The notes beneath the pieces are model-generated. The model did not search any database, was not told the origin of the DNA, and saw only the letters and a list, made by a program, of their open reading frames with translations. From the NCBI RefSeq assembly GCF_025791835.1, contig NZ_JAOXLP010000005.1, forward strand, positions 62,001 to 126,000: a stretch of DNA of 64,000 nt. The letters run 5' to 3'. The DNA comes from Roseomonas xinghualingensis. GTDB lineage: Bacteria; Pseudomonadota; Alphaproteobacteria; Acetobacterales; Acetobacteraceae. Of this stretch, positions 33,365 through 43,930 are shown one piece after another. The position numbers and the translations under genes are program-made. Positions within the stretch are counted from its first letter, which is position 1. Each line of letters begins with the position of its first letter.

Positions 33365-34651
33365 ATGGAACGGTTCTTCAGACTTGCCGAAAACGGCACC
33401 ACCGTAAGGATAGAGGTGGTCGCGGGGCTCACCACCTTCCTCACCATGGCCTATGTCATCGTCCTCAACCCGCAGATCATGGCCGCGGCGGGGATCGACC
33501 AGGGAGCGGCCTTCGTCGCCACCTGCCTCGCCGCTGCAATCGGCTGCGCCCTGATGGCCTTCCTCGCCAATTACCCGATCGCCCTGGCTCCCGGCATGGG
33601 GCTGAACGCCTATTTCGCCTTCGCCGTGGTCGGCGGCATGGGGGTCTCGTGGCAGGTGGCGCTGGGAGCGGTGTTCCTCTCCGGCATCATCTTCTTTCTC
33701 ATCTCAGTGGCCGGCTTCCGGGAATGGCTGATCAACGGCATCCCGCTCTCGCTCAAGCTGGGCATCGCTGCCGGCATCGGCTTCTTCCTGGGGCTGATCG
33801 GCCTGAAGAGCCTCGGCCTGGTGGTGGCCCATCCAGCGACCTTCGTGGCCATGGGCCCCATCAGCTCCCCACCCGTGCTGCTGGGCTGCGCTGGCTTCGT
33901 CCTGATCGCGGGGCTGGTGGCGCGGCGTGTGCCGGGCGCCATCGTCATCGGCATTCTTGTCACGGCCCTGGCCGGCGTTCCCTTCGGGCTCACCACCTTC
34001 AGCGGCATCGTCTCCGCGCCGCCCTCCATCGCCCCCACCTTCCTGCAGATGGATATCGCGGGTGCCATCTCGCTCGGTCTCGCGGGGATCATCTTCACCT
34101 TCTTCATGGTGGACCTGCTGGACAATGCCGGCACGCTGATCGCCACCACCCACCGCGCCGGGCTGATGCGGCCGGACGGCTCCGTGCCGCGGCTTGGCCG
34201 CGCGCTGATGGCCGATAGCGGCGGCGCCATGATCGGCGCAGCCCTCGGCACCTCCACCACCGTCAGCTATGTCGAGAGCGCGGCGGGCGTGCAGGCGGGC
34301 GGACGCACCGGCCTCACGGCGCTGACCGTGGGCGCTCTCTTCCTGCTGGCGCTGTTCCTGGCCCCGCTAGCCACCGCCATCCCAGCCTTCGCCACGGCCC
34401 CGGCCCTGATCTTCGTCGCCTGCCTCATGGCCCATTCTCTGAAGGACCTGGCCTGGGACGATTCCACCGAGTACCTGCCGGCCATCCTGGGCGCTATGGC
34501 CATGCCCTTCACCTTCTCCATCGCCACAGGCATCGGGCTTGGCTTCATCGCCTATGTGGCGATCAAGACTGGCGCGGGCCGTGCCCGCGAGGTGCATGGC
34601 GCGGTCTGGCTGATCGCGGTGCTCTCGGCGGTCAAGTTCGCCCTCGGCTGA
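33365..34651 (+). CDS. NCS2 family permease, AzgA-like purine transporter
   Basis: This 428-residue inner-membrane protein has about 12 to 14 hydrophobic segments. The N-terminal FLTMAYVIVLNPQIMAAAG, the GMGLNAYFAFAVVGGMG loop and the later SYVESAAGVQAGGRTGLTAL match the AzgA branch of the nucleobase-cation symporters, which import adenine, guanine or hypoxanthine. The ATG at 33365 begins the normal AzgA N-terminus; upstream in-frame sequence is antisense to the dehydratase leader. It is divergent from the dehydratase gene with 188 bases between starts. I see no purine riboswitch in that stretch. Exact purine specificity cannot be read. Confidence 0.9.
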   Translation: MERFFRLAENGTTVRIEVVAGLTTFLTMAYVIVLNPQIMAAAGIDQGAAFVATCLAAAIGCALMAFLANYPIALAPGMGLNAYFAFAVVGGMGVSWQVALGAVFLSGIIFFLISVAGFREWLINGIPLSLKLGIAAGIGFFLGLIGLKSLGLVVAHPATFVAMGPISSPPVLLGCAGFVLIAGLVARRVPGAIVIGILVTALAGVPFGLTTFSGIVSAPPSIAPTFLQMDIAGAISLGLAGIIFTFFMVDLLDNAGTLIATTHRAGLMRPDGSVPRLGRALMADSGGAMIGAALGTSTTVSYVESAAGVQAGGRTGLTALTVGALFLLALFLAPLATAIPAFATAPALIFVACLMAHSLKDLAWDDSTEYLPAILGAMAMPFTFSIATGIGLGFIAYVAIKTGAGRAREVHGAVWLIAVLSAVKFALG

Positions 34652-34659
34652 TCCGGGCA

Positions 34660-34707
34660 CAGGGGCTCGCCCCTGGACCCTGCCGGGGTGGCAGCAAGCC
34701 ACCCCGG
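34660..34707. terminator. two GC hairpins between the purine permease and the Mpo1-like gene
   Basis: The first is CAGGGGC/GCCCCTG at 34660-34675 with a very small loop. The second is a perfect 10-bp stem, CCGGGGTGGC (34683-34692) and GCCACCCCGG (34698-34707), with an AGCAA loop. They lie between convergent genes and probably end transcripts from both sides. No T-run follows. Confidence 0.6.
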
Positions 34708-34717
34708 CCCCCGTGGG

Positions 34718-35047
34718 TCAGTTGACCCCTGCTCGGCGCAATTCACGCTCCAGGCGGCCTGTCAGGAAGAGCCAGGCCATGCGTAGATCCGAACCCAGTG
34801 ACCAGAGGGGATGGGTGAAGGTGGCGGGGCGGTTCCGCTCGATGGCCAGGTGGCTCACCCAGGCGAAGAGATAACCGGTCACCAACCCGGCCAGCACCAG
34901 CCACCATCGTCCGGTCACGACCCCAGCCAGGAACAGGGCCACGCCCAGCACCGTTCCCAGCACATGCACCCACCGGGTCCACGGATCAGCATGCTCCCGC
35001 AGGTAGTAGGGCCAGAATTCGGAATAAGTCGTGATGCGTGCCGGCAT
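34718..35047 (-). CDS. Mpo1-like (DUF962) small membrane protein
   Basis: This is a 109-residue protein. The opening FWPYYLREHADPWTRWVHVLGT, two hydrophobic segments (ALFLAGVVTGRWWLVLAGLVTGY region, residues about 32-60) and the IERNRPATFTHPLWSLGSDLRM motif with its histidines identify the DUF962/Mpo1-like family. The yeast member is an iron-dependent dioxygenase in 2-hydroxy fatty acid breakdown in the ER membrane; bacterial members are untested. The conserved His residues are in place, at WVHVLG, SHLAIE and FTHPLW. It converges on the purine permease and is followed upstream by an unrelated membrane protein gene. Confidence 0.87.
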   Translation of the reverse strand: MPARITTYSEFWPYYLREHADPWTRWVHVLGTVLGVALFLAGVVTGRWWLVLAGLVTGYLFAWVSHLAIERNRPATFTHPLWSLGSDLRMAWLFLTGRLERELRRAGVN

Positions 35048-35113
35048 GGGATCAGCCTAGATGAGCTTGCCCGGGAACGGTGAGACAAGCCCAGGTGAGG
35101 CGCAACTCCCCCT

Positions 35114-35611
35114 TCAGGCTGGCTGTCCCAGCGAGGGGACCGGCGCATCCGGAAGACGGAACCGCTTCACCGCCCGCATGGTCAGCAGGGCAAACCCGAC
35201 CAGAAGAGCCAGTTGCGCCAATGCGAAGCCCACTGGCGCCGTGTCGGCAAAGGCGGGAATCTTCTGGAAGATCTGTGCCACCCCCACGAAGGTCAGCAGA
35301 TACAGGCTGATGACCATCGTAACGACATAGGCTGCGCGCCAGCCTCCGCTGAGATGCCGGCCATACCGGGCAAGCAGCGCGACCGCCAGCACCAGCAGCG
35401 CCAGGACGCCGACGACATGCGAAGGAAGGACGCCCTGGAAGGGAAAGCCGAAGCCCGTGGCGCTCGTCCCGATCGCCGTGACGAGGAAAAGGACGGTCCA
35501 GCCATGCCGCTCCCGCCCGGCCAGCAGCCCTGCCACGGCCACGAAACCGGCTGCCATGGCAATCAGGCTCAGCCAGGTGTGGAAACCGGTGTAAGTCGTC
35601 GGATCGAACAT
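35114..35611 (-). CDS. hypothetical four-helix membrane protein
   Basis: This is a 165-residue hydrophobic protein I do not recognise. Four likely transmembrane segments are seen: WLSLIAMAAGFVAVAGLLA, WTVLFLVTAIGTSATGFGF, VVGVLALLVLAVALLARYG, and a C-terminal pair around YVVTMVISLYLLTFVGVAQ and ALAQLALLVGFALLTM, the last perhaps making five. There is no signal-peptide cleavage site and no catalytic motif. The arrangement resembles small membrane proteins often annotated as DUF2306-like, but I cannot support a family. It lies between the Mpo1-like gene and the ABC exporter gene, all on the minus strand with gaps of 66-76 bases. Confidence 0.7.
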   Translation of the reverse strand: MFDPTTYTGFHTWLSLIAMAAGFVAVAGLLAGRERHGWTVLFLVTAIGTSATGFGFPFQGVLPSHVVGVLALLVLAVALLARYGRHLSGGWRAAYVVTMVISLYLLTFVGVAQIFQKIPAFADTAPVGFALAQLALLVGFALLTMRAVKRFRLPDAPVPSLGQPA

Positions 35612-35687
35612 GGCGCCTTCTCCATCATCCGGAGCGCCACGATATCAATGCAAATTCGAAACTTATTGAAAAATCGCCGGCACATGC

Positions 35688-37421
35688 TCAGCCGGTCCGC
35701 TGTACCGCCGCCAAGCGCGAATAGACCCCGCCCCGGCCGAGCAGTTCTCCATGCCGCCCCTGCTCCACCACGCGGCCCTGGTCCACCACGCGGCCCTGGT
35801 CCACCACCACGATGCGGTCCGCATCCCGGATCGTCGCCAGACGGTGCGCGATCACCAGGCTTGTCCGTCCTTCGGAAAGCTCCTGCAGCGAGGCCTGGAT
35901 CGCCCGCTCGGTTTCCGTGTCCAGGGCTGAGGTGGCTTCGTCGAGGATCAGGATCGGCGGATTCTTCAGGAAGATGCGCGCGATGGCCAGGCGCTGCTTC
36001 TGGCCACCCGAAAGCTTCACCCCGCGCTCCCCGATCACCGTATCCAGCCCCTCGGGCAAAGCCGCGATCACCCCATCCAGCCGGGCCCGCCGCGCGGCCT
36101 CCAGAATCTCCGCCTCGGATGCGCCGAGATGCCCATAGGCAATGTTCTCGCGGATCGTACCGCCGAACAGGAACACGTCCTGCTGCACGATGCCGATCTG
36201 CCCGCGGAGCGAGGCCAGGGTCATGTCCCTGATGTCGATCCCGTCGATCGTGATCCGCCCCGCAGCCGTCTCGTAGAAGCGCGGCAGCAGGGAGCAGAGC
36301 GTCGTCTTCCCCGCCCCCGAGGGGCCGACGAAAGCCACCGTCTCACCAGGACGGATATGCAGGTCGATCCCATCCAGCACCGGCCGCCCATCCCCATAGG
36401 CGAAACGTACCCCCTCGTAGCGGATCTCGCCCCGAAGACTGGAGACGGCCCGCGCGCCCGGCCGGTCGGCGATGTCCGGCTCCGTGTCCATCAACTCGAT
36501 GTAGCGGCGGAAGCCGGCGATGCCCTTGGGATAGGTCTCGATGACGGAATTGATCTTCTCCACCGGCCGGAAGAACACGCCAACCAGCAGCAGGAAGCCC
36601 ACGAAGCCGCCCGCTGAAAGCTCGCCCCGCACGACGAACCAGCTGCCCGCCACCATCACCACCACCTGCGTCAGCCGCATCGAGAGGTAGGAGAGCGTCC
36701 CGCTCGCCGCCATCAGCCGGTAGGCCTCCAGCTTCGTCGTGCGGTACCCCTCGTTGTCCCGCGCGAAGAGCCGCCGCTCATGGTCCTCATTGGCGAAGGC
36801 CTGCACCACGCGGATGCCGCCGACATTCTCCTCGATCCGCGCGTTGAAATTGCCGACTCGCCCATAGATCGCGCGCCAGTTCCGCGTCATCCGCCCGCCA
36901 TAGCGCGCCGTCAGCCAGCCGGTGACGGGCACGATGGCCGCCGTGATCAGCGCCAGCTCCGCATTCACCGTGAACATCAGGGCGAAGGCGCCGAGGAAGG
37001 TCATCACGGCAATGAACAGGTCCTCCGGCCCGTGATGGGCCACCTCCCCGATCTCCTCCAGATCCTTGGTCAGCCGCCCGACAATGTGGCCGGTCTTGTG
37101 GTTGTCGTAATAGGAGAAGGAGAGCTTCTGGAGGTGCGAGAACGCCTTCCGCCGCATCTCCGTCTCGATGTTGATGCCCAGCATGTGGCCCCAATAGGTC
37201 ACCACCGACATCAGCCCGGCATTCACCAGATAGACGACCATCAGCGCCGCCGCCGCCAGCCCGATCAACACCCAGTCCTGCCCTGGCAGCAGGCGGTCCA
37301 CGAAGGCCTTCACGGCCAGGGGGAAGCCCAGTTCCAGCAGTCCGGACAGCACCGCGCAGCCGAAATCCAACAGGAACAGCCGCCGGTGCGGACGGTAATA
37401 GGAGAAGAAGCGCTTGAGCAT
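35688..37421 (-). CDS. ABC transporter, fused permease and ATPase (exporter half-transporter)
   Basis: This 577-residue type IV exporter half-molecule has six transmembrane helices in residues about 10-300, then the ATPase domain: Walker A GPSGAGKTT (about 366-374), signature LSGGQKQRLAIARIF, Walker B ILILDEATSALDTETE and H-loop VIAHRLATI. It should form a homodimer exporting lipid, peptide or drug. The ATG at 37421 starts the usual KRFFSYYRPHRR leader; the frame is open 43 codons further but that part overlaps the divergent promoter region. The C-terminal VVDQGRV segment is tandemly repeated by an 18-base duplication. It is divergent from the MFS exporter gene. Confidence 0.9.
   Translation of the reverse strand: MLKRFFSYYRPHRRLFLLDFGCAVLSGLLELGFPLAVKAFVDRLLPGQDWVLIGLAAAALMVVYLVNAGLMSVVTYWGHMLGINIETEMRRKAFSHLQKLSFSYYDNHKTGHIVGRLTKDLEEIGEVAHHGPEDLFIAVMTFLGAFALMFTVNAELALITAAIVPVTGWLTARYGGRMTRNWRAIYGRVGNFNARIEENVGGIRVVQAFANEDHERRLFARDNEGYRTTKLEAYRLMAASGTLSYLSMRLTQVVVMVAGSWFVVRGELSAGGFVGFLLLVGVFFRPVEKINSVIETYPKGIAGFRRYIELMDTEPDIADRPGARAVSSLRGEIRYEGVRFAYGDGRPVLDGIDLHIRPGETVAFVGPSGAGKTTLCSLLPRFYETAAGRITIDGIDIRDMTLASLRGQIGIVQQDVFLFGGTIRENIAYGHLGASEAEILEAARRARLDGVIAALPEGLDTVIGERGVKLSGGQKQRLAIARIFLKNPPILILDEATSALDTETERAIQASLQELSEGRTSLVIAHRLATIRDADRIVVVDQGRVVDQGRVVEQGRHGELLGRGGVYSRLAAVQRTG
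35764..35807. repeat. in-frame 18-bp tandem repeat inside the ABC exporter gene
   Basis: TCCACCACGCGGCCCTGG occurs at 35764-35781 and again at 35782-35799, then an 8-base partial copy follows. It is a multiple of three, so the protein gains a second RVVDQG unit just after the H-loop region, giving VVDQGR-VVDQGR-VVEQGR. This segment is a surface beta-hairpin in ABC ATPases. Confidence 0.9.
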
Positions 37422-37540
37422 GGCGCCGGCCTCTATCACCTTGCACGCCCCGCCGCACAGCACGAGACGGCACTCCGGTGACGTGCCGCCCCGCATGGCG
37501 GAACACGAAACCGCCACCTTCTTACGGCCTTTCCTCATCC

Positions 37541-39133
37541 ATGCCCGCACCTGCCGCTTTCATCCCCTTCCGGAACCCCGACTTCCGGATGCTCTGGATC
37601 GCGCTTCTCGTCAGCAATATCGGCAGTTGGGTGCAGAGCACCGCGGCCGGCTGGCTGATGACCTCCCTGTCTCCCTCCGCCGTCATGGTCAGCCTCGTGC
37701 AGGTGGCGACCCTCCTGCCCGTCTTCCTCCTTGCCCTGCCAGCAGGGGCGATGGCGGACATCATGGATCGCCGGCGCTTCCTCATCCTGACCCAGCTCTG
37801 GCTCATCGCCACCGCCGGACTCCTTTGCCTCCTGGCCGGCACCGGCGTCCTCGGCCCCTGGGGCCTGCTGGCCCTGACCTTCTGCATCGGCATGGGGGCC
37901 GCAGCCAATTTCCCCGCCTTCGCCGCCACCACCCCGGAACTCGTCCGGCGCGACGACCTGGTGCAGGCCATCGTGCTGAACGGCATGGGCTTCAACCTGG
38001 CGCGCGCCCTCGGCCCGGCCCTGGGCGGACTCGTGCTCGGCTGGGCGGGCGCCGGAATGGCCTTCGGGCTGAACGCCGCCTGCTTCGGCATCCTCCTCGC
38101 CGCCCTCATCGCCTGGAAGCGCGTTCCTGAAACCAGCACGACTCCGCGCGAAAGCCTGGTGGACGCCATGGGAAGCGGCGTGCGCTATGTCCTCGCCAGC
38201 CCGGTCATGCGCGGCATCATCATCCGCTCCACCCTCTCCTTCTTCGCGGGCTCGGCGGTCTGGGGGCTGCTGCCGCTTCTGGTGCGCTTCCAGCTTGGCC
38301 TTGGGCCGGAGGCCTTCGGGTTGATGCTGGGCGTCATGGGCGTGGGTGCCGTGGCGGCGAGCTTCGCCCTGCCGGCGGTGCGGAACATCATGTCCCGCTC
38401 CACCTCGGTGGTTGTCTTCTCTGCCGCGATCGGGCTGTCGGTCATCCTGCTCGGCCTGTCCCGCCATTGGGCGCCCGCAGGCATCGCGATGCTGCTCTAC
38501 GGCGCGTCCTGGCTGGGCATGACATCCACCCTCGGCGCGGCCTCGCAACTCGCGGCCCGGCCCTGGGTGCGGGCACGGGCCATCGGGCTGTTCCAGGTGG
38601 CGACCTTCGGCGCCATGGCTCTCGGCTCCACCCTCGGCGGCATCGGCGGCGCCACGATCGGCGTTTCCTACACGCTGATGGCTTTCGGCGTCGCGAGCAT
38701 CATCCTGTCCCTGCTTGTGCGCCACCTGCCGATCGAGGCCGCCCCTAACGCCCCGCACCCGGCCAATGTGATCGAGCCGGTTCCGGAGGCCCCTGATCCG
38801 GAACTGCTCCCTGCCCTCCGCAACCATGAGGCACGGCTGCTGGAAACCGTCCGCTACGCGGTCCCAGCCGCCTCGCGCCCAGCCTTCCTCCGCGCCATGG
38901 CGGAGGTACGGGGCGTGCGCCTCCGGGCGGGTGCCAGCTTCTGGCACCTCTACGAGGATGTGGCGCATCCAGAGCGTTACGTGGAGCTCTGGGGCGTCCG
39001 CTCCTGGACCGACCACCTGCGCGAGCAGTCGCGGCTCAGCGAGCACGACCATGCCATCCTGGCTTCGGCGACCGCCTTCCAGCAGGAGGGCAGCAGGGCG
39101 GAGGCGGAGCGCTTCGTGCAAATTCCGGTCTGA
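37541..39133 (+). CDS. MFS transporter, MFS_3 (DHA3/transmembrane effector) type
   Basis: This is a 530-residue protein. Residues about 8-400 form a 12-helix MFS transporter, opening PFRNPDFRMLWIALLVSNIGSW and containing PAGAMADIMDRRRFL, the loop 2-3 motif. The last 110 residues are a soluble domain (from about RNHEARLLETVRYAVP to the end, including SFWHLYEDVAHPERYVELWGV) that resembles an ABM/monooxygenase-like ferredoxin fold, the usual tail of the MFS_3 family. Relatives export siderophores or drugs; EntS is a distant example. The ATG at 37541 follows the divergent region shared with the ABC exporter. Substrate unknown. Confidence 0.88.
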   Translation: MPAPAAFIPFRNPDFRMLWIALLVSNIGSWVQSTAAGWLMTSLSPSAVMVSLVQVATLLPVFLLALPAGAMADIMDRRRFLILTQLWLIATAGLLCLLAGTGVLGPWGLLALTFCIGMGAAANFPAFAATTPELVRRDDLVQAIVLNGMGFNLARALGPALGGLVLGWAGAGMAFGLNAACFGILLAALIAWKRVPETSTTPRESLVDAMGSGVRYVLASPVMRGIIIRSTLSFFAGSAVWGLLPLLVRFQLGLGPEAFGLMLGVMGVGAVAASFALPAVRNIMSRSTSVVVFSAAIGLSVILLGLSRHWAPAGIAMLLYGASWLGMTSTLGAASQLAARPWVRARAIGLFQVATFGAMALGSTLGGIGGATIGVSYTLMAFGVASIILSLLVRHLPIEAAPNAPHPANVIEPVPEAPDPELLPALRNHEARLLETVRYAVPAASRPAFLRAMAEVRGVRLRAGASFWHLYEDVAHPERYVELWGVRSWTDHLREQSRLSEHDHAILASATAFQQEGSRAEAERFVQIPV

Positions 39134-39288
39134 GGAACCGCCGGCTGCGCCAGGGCCGCTGGCATGCAGGAGCGTCTGCCCAGCAGCGCATCGGAAACCT
39201 TCCGCGCCGCGGCGCATTCGGATTGCATAGGGCGGGGACCTTCCCATGATCTCCCCGTTCCACGCACACCAGCATGAAGGAGCCATCC

Positions 39289-39798
39289 ATGGCGAAGGCG
39301 GAATCCGGCAAGGCCCTGAACCAGACGCGCAACGACACTCCCGGCAATGCCAAGGCCGCAAGCATCGCCACGTTGAATGCCCTGTTGGTTGATATCATCG
39401 ACACGACCAATGCGACCCGCCAGGCGCATTGGAACGTCAAGGGCAGCCACTTCTATGGGCTGCACACCATGTTCGAGAAGTTCTACGAGATGCTGGCCGA
39501 GCAGACGGATGAGCTGGCCGAGCGTGCCGTGCAGCTTGGCGGCATGCCGGATGGCACGACCCAGACCGTCGGCGCCAAGACGCGCATCTCGCCCTATGAC
39601 CCGAACCTGCTCGATGGCCTGGATCATTGCCGTGCGCTGGCCGAGCGCTATGCCCAGCTTGCCCGCCACCTCCGCGAGGGCATCGACAAGGTGGACGAGG
39701 CCGGTGACGCCGATACCGCCGACCTGATTACCGATGTCTCCCGCGAGGTGGACAAGTCCCTGTGGATGCTCGAGGCCCATCTGCACGGACAGGGCTGA
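39289..39798 (+). CDS. dps: Dps family DNA-binding ferritin-like protein
   Basis: This 169-residue protein is a Dps: a dodecameric mini-ferritin that binds iron and protects DNA in stationary phase and under peroxide. The ferroxidase site lies in QAHWNVKGSHFYGLHTMFEKF and LAEQTDELAERAVQLGG (landmarks), the canonical His, His, Asp, Glu pattern between subunits. A short Lys-containing N-terminus (MAKAESGKALNQTRND) may bind DNA. The ATG at 39289 is chosen for AAGGAG seven bases upstream; another ATG at 39274 has no site. Two terminator-like hairpins follow directly. I could not identify an OxyR or Fur box in the 155 bases before it. Confidence 0.93.
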   Translation: MAKAESGKALNQTRNDTPGNAKAASIATLNALLVDIIDTTNATRQAHWNVKGSHFYGLHTMFEKFYEMLAEQTDELAERAVQLGGMPDGTTQTVGAKTRISPYDPNLLDGLDHCRALAERYAQLARHLREGIDKVDEAGDADTADLITDVSREVDKSLWMLEAHLHGQG

Positions 39799-39805
39799 CG
39801 CCGCT

Positions 39806-39831
39806 GGCGGGCCGCCTCGCCCGCCGCTTTT
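39806..39831 (+). terminator. Rho-independent terminator after dps
   Basis: GGCGGGC (39806-39812) pairs with GCCCGCC (39819-39825) around a CGCCTC loop and is followed by GCTTTT, eight bases past the dps stop. This is a good intrinsic terminator by shape. Confidence 0.75.
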
Positions 39832-39833
39832 GA

Positions 39834-41897
<2,064 letters not shown>

Positions 41898-41909
41898 GGG
41901 CATCGCCGC

Positions 41910-41934
41910 GGCGCGCCGGGACTACCGGCGCGCC
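41910..41934. terminator. bidirectional hairpin between parE and the LysR gene
   Basis: A perfect 10-bp stem, GGCGCGCCGG (41910-41919) and CCGGCGCGCC (41925-41934), with a GACTA loop. The loop contains the stop codon of the convergent LysR gene, so the hairpin uses the end of that coding region. It lies 13 bases past the parE stop. Confidence 0.6.
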
Positions 41935-42812
41935 CGGATGAAGTCGATGAAGGCCCGCAGCGCGGCGGGCATGTGGCGGCGCGAGGGATAGTAAAGGAAA
42001 GGCCCCTCAAAGGGCGGAAGCCAGTCCTCGAGCAGGGAGACGAGCTTCCCGGCCGCGATGGCCTCCCGCGCCCAGCCCTCGAAGGTGACGAAGAACCCCA
42101 CCCCGTTGATGGCGGCGGACAGGGCCAGATGCGCGTCCGAGGTTACCAGCGGCCCCTCCGGCCGGATGGAGACCACCCGCCCATCCTGCTCGAACTCCCA
42201 GGGCAGTATCACGCCGCTCGAGAAGCGCAGGCGAATGCAGGGCAGCCGCAGCAGCGCCTGCGGCTCCGCCGGCGTGCCATGGGCCGCAACCAGCGAAGGC
42301 GCGGCTACCAGCACGTAGCGCTGCGGCACGCCGAGAGGCACCGCGATCATGTCCCGCGCCAGATCCTCCCCATAGCGCACGCCCGCATCGAAGCCGTCCC
42401 GCACGATGTCGGTGAAGCCGCTCTCCGCGGCCAGTTCCACGACCACGCGCGGATGCTGCGCCAGGAAGGCAGGCAGCAGCGGCGCCAGCACCAGTTGCGC
42501 GGCCGGCGGCGGCGCGTTGATCCGTAGCGTGCCCGAGATGGCTGCCCCGGCCTCCCCCACCGCATCCAGTGCCGCCGCCACCTCCCCCAGCGCCGGCCCG
42601 AGCCGCGCCAGCAGCGCCGCCCCGGCCTCGGTCGGGCTGACGCTGCGTGTGGTGCGGTTCAGCAGCCGCGCCCCCAGCCGGTCCTCCAGCACCCTGATGC
42701 GCTCCGTGGCGCTGGAAGGCGCGATCCCGGCCTCGGCGGCCGCGCGCCGGAAGCTGCCATGCCTTGCGACGGCGGCCAGAAGCTCCAGATCAGTCAGTGA
42801 GGCCCGCATCAT
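41922..42812 (-). CDS. LysR family transcriptional regulator
   Basis: This regulator of about 296 residues has the LysR winged helix-turn-helix at the N-terminus (LTDLELLAAVARHGSFRRAAAEAGIAPSSATERIRVLEDRLG region) and a co-inducer domain including SGTLRINAPPPAAQLVLAPLLPAF. These are typical of the AaeR/DsdC-like group. Tandem ATG codons at 42812 and 42809 are the natural start; the frame runs further to 42881 but without family similarity. It is divergent from the aldo/keto reductase gene with 101 bases between them, so that gene is the likely target. The effector is unknown. Confidence 0.9.
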   Translation of the reverse strand: MMRASLTDLELLAAVARHGSFRRAAAEAGIAPSSATERIRVLEDRLGARLLNRTTRSVSPTEAGAALLARLGPALGEVAAALDAVGEAGAAISGTLRINAPPPAAQLVLAPLLPAFLAQHPRVVVELAAESGFTDIVRDGFDAGVRYGEDLARDMIAVPLGVPQRYVLVAAPSLVAAHGTPAEPQALLRLPCIRLRFSSGVILPWEFEQDGRVVSIRPEGPLVTSDAHLALSAAINGVGFFVTFEGWAREAIAAGKLVSLLEDWLPPFEGPFLYYPSRRHMPAALRAFIDFIRARR

Positions 42813-42913
42813 TCGCTGATTCCGAACAGCACATGCGGATTCTACGGGATTAAGCCTGGGGCGGCACCGCGTCATATCCACGCCACCCGAAACCCTGTGG
42901 ATAGGAGTCCTCC

Positions 42914-43915
42914 ATGGAACAGCGCCGCCTCGGAATTACTGGTCCCACTGTCTCCGCCCTCGGCCTCGGCTGTATGGGCATGTCCGATTTCTACGGCCCC
43001 GCGGACCGCACGGAGAGCCTGGCCACCATCGCCATGGCTGTGGAGCGCGGCATCACCCTTCTCGACACCGGCGACTTCTACGGCATGGGCCATAGCGAGA
43101 TGCTGATCGGCGAGGCGCTGCGAAGCCTGCCGCGCGAGAAGCTCACCATCAGCGTGAAGTTCGGTGCGCTGCGCGACCCGGAGATGGGTTGGCACGGCTA
43201 TGATTCCCGCCCGGCCGCGGTTCGTAACTTCCTTGCCTACAGCTTGCGCCGCCTCGGCACCGACCATATCGACATCTACCGGCCCGCGCGGCTCGACCCG
43301 GACGTCCCCATCGAGGAAACGGTCGGCGCCATGGCCGATCTCGTGAAAGCCGGACATATCCGCCATATCGGCCTTTCCGAGGTCGGCGCGGAGACGATCC
43401 GCCGTGCCCATGCCGTGCATCCGATCGCCGATCTGCAGATCGAGTATTCGCTGCTCTCCCGCGGGATCGAGGAGGATATTCTGCCCACCTGCCGGGAACT
43501 GGGCATCGGCATCACCGCCTATGGCGTGCTGTCGCGCGGCCTGATCAGCGGCCATTGGTCGAAGGAGCGCGGCGGCGAGCACGACTTCCGTACCCTGTCT
43601 CCCCGTTTCCGGGGAGAGAATCTGGACCGCAACCTGTCCCTCGCCGAAGCCCTGCGCGCCGTCGCGCAGCGGCAAGGCGTCACGGGCGCGCAACTCGCCA
43701 TCGCCTGGGTCGCCTCGCGCGGGGCAGATATCGTGCCGCTAGTGGGCGCGCGGCGCCGGGACCGGCTGGAGGAAGCGCTGGGCGCGTTGGAGGTGAAGCT
43801 GGATGCACCGACGCTCGCAGCGATCGAGCAGGCCGTGCCCAGGGGGGCTGCTGCCGGCAGCCGCTACCCGGCCTCGCAGCTCGCTCATATGGATAGCGAG
43901 CGAAAGGGGGCCTGA
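42914..43915 (+). CDS. aldo/keto reductase lacking the catalytic histidine
   Basis: This 333-residue NADP-dependent (beta/alpha)8 reductase has [10 protein letters not shown], the Asp-Tyr part of the tetrad in [14 protein letters not shown], the Lys in [10 protein letters not shown] and the cofactor segment [20 protein letters not shown]. Where most family members have a catalytic His in a DLYYQHR-type motif, this one has [17 protein letters not shown], so the His is replaced. This is seen in a defined subgroup of the family, and activity on aldehydes may still occur. The ATG at 42914 follows a TAGGAG site. The divergent LysR gene probably controls it. Confidence 0.9.
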   Translation: MEQRRLGITGPTVSALGLGCMGMSDFYGPADRTESLATIAMAVERGITLLDTGDFYGMGHSEMLIGEALRSLPREKLTISVKFGALRDPEMGWHGYDSRPAAVRNFLAYSLRRLGTDHIDIYRPARLDPDVPIEETVGAMADLVKAGHIRHIGLSEVGAETIRRAHAVHPIADLQIEYSLLSRGIEEDILPTCRELGIGITAYGVLSRGLISGHWSKERGGEHDFRTLSPRFRGENLDRNLSLAEALRAVAQRQGVTGAQLAIAWVASRGADIVPLVGARRRDRLEEALGALEVKLDAPTLAAIEQAVPRGAAAGSRYPASQLAHMDSERKGA

Positions 43916-43930
43916 CCGGACCTCCGGGCG

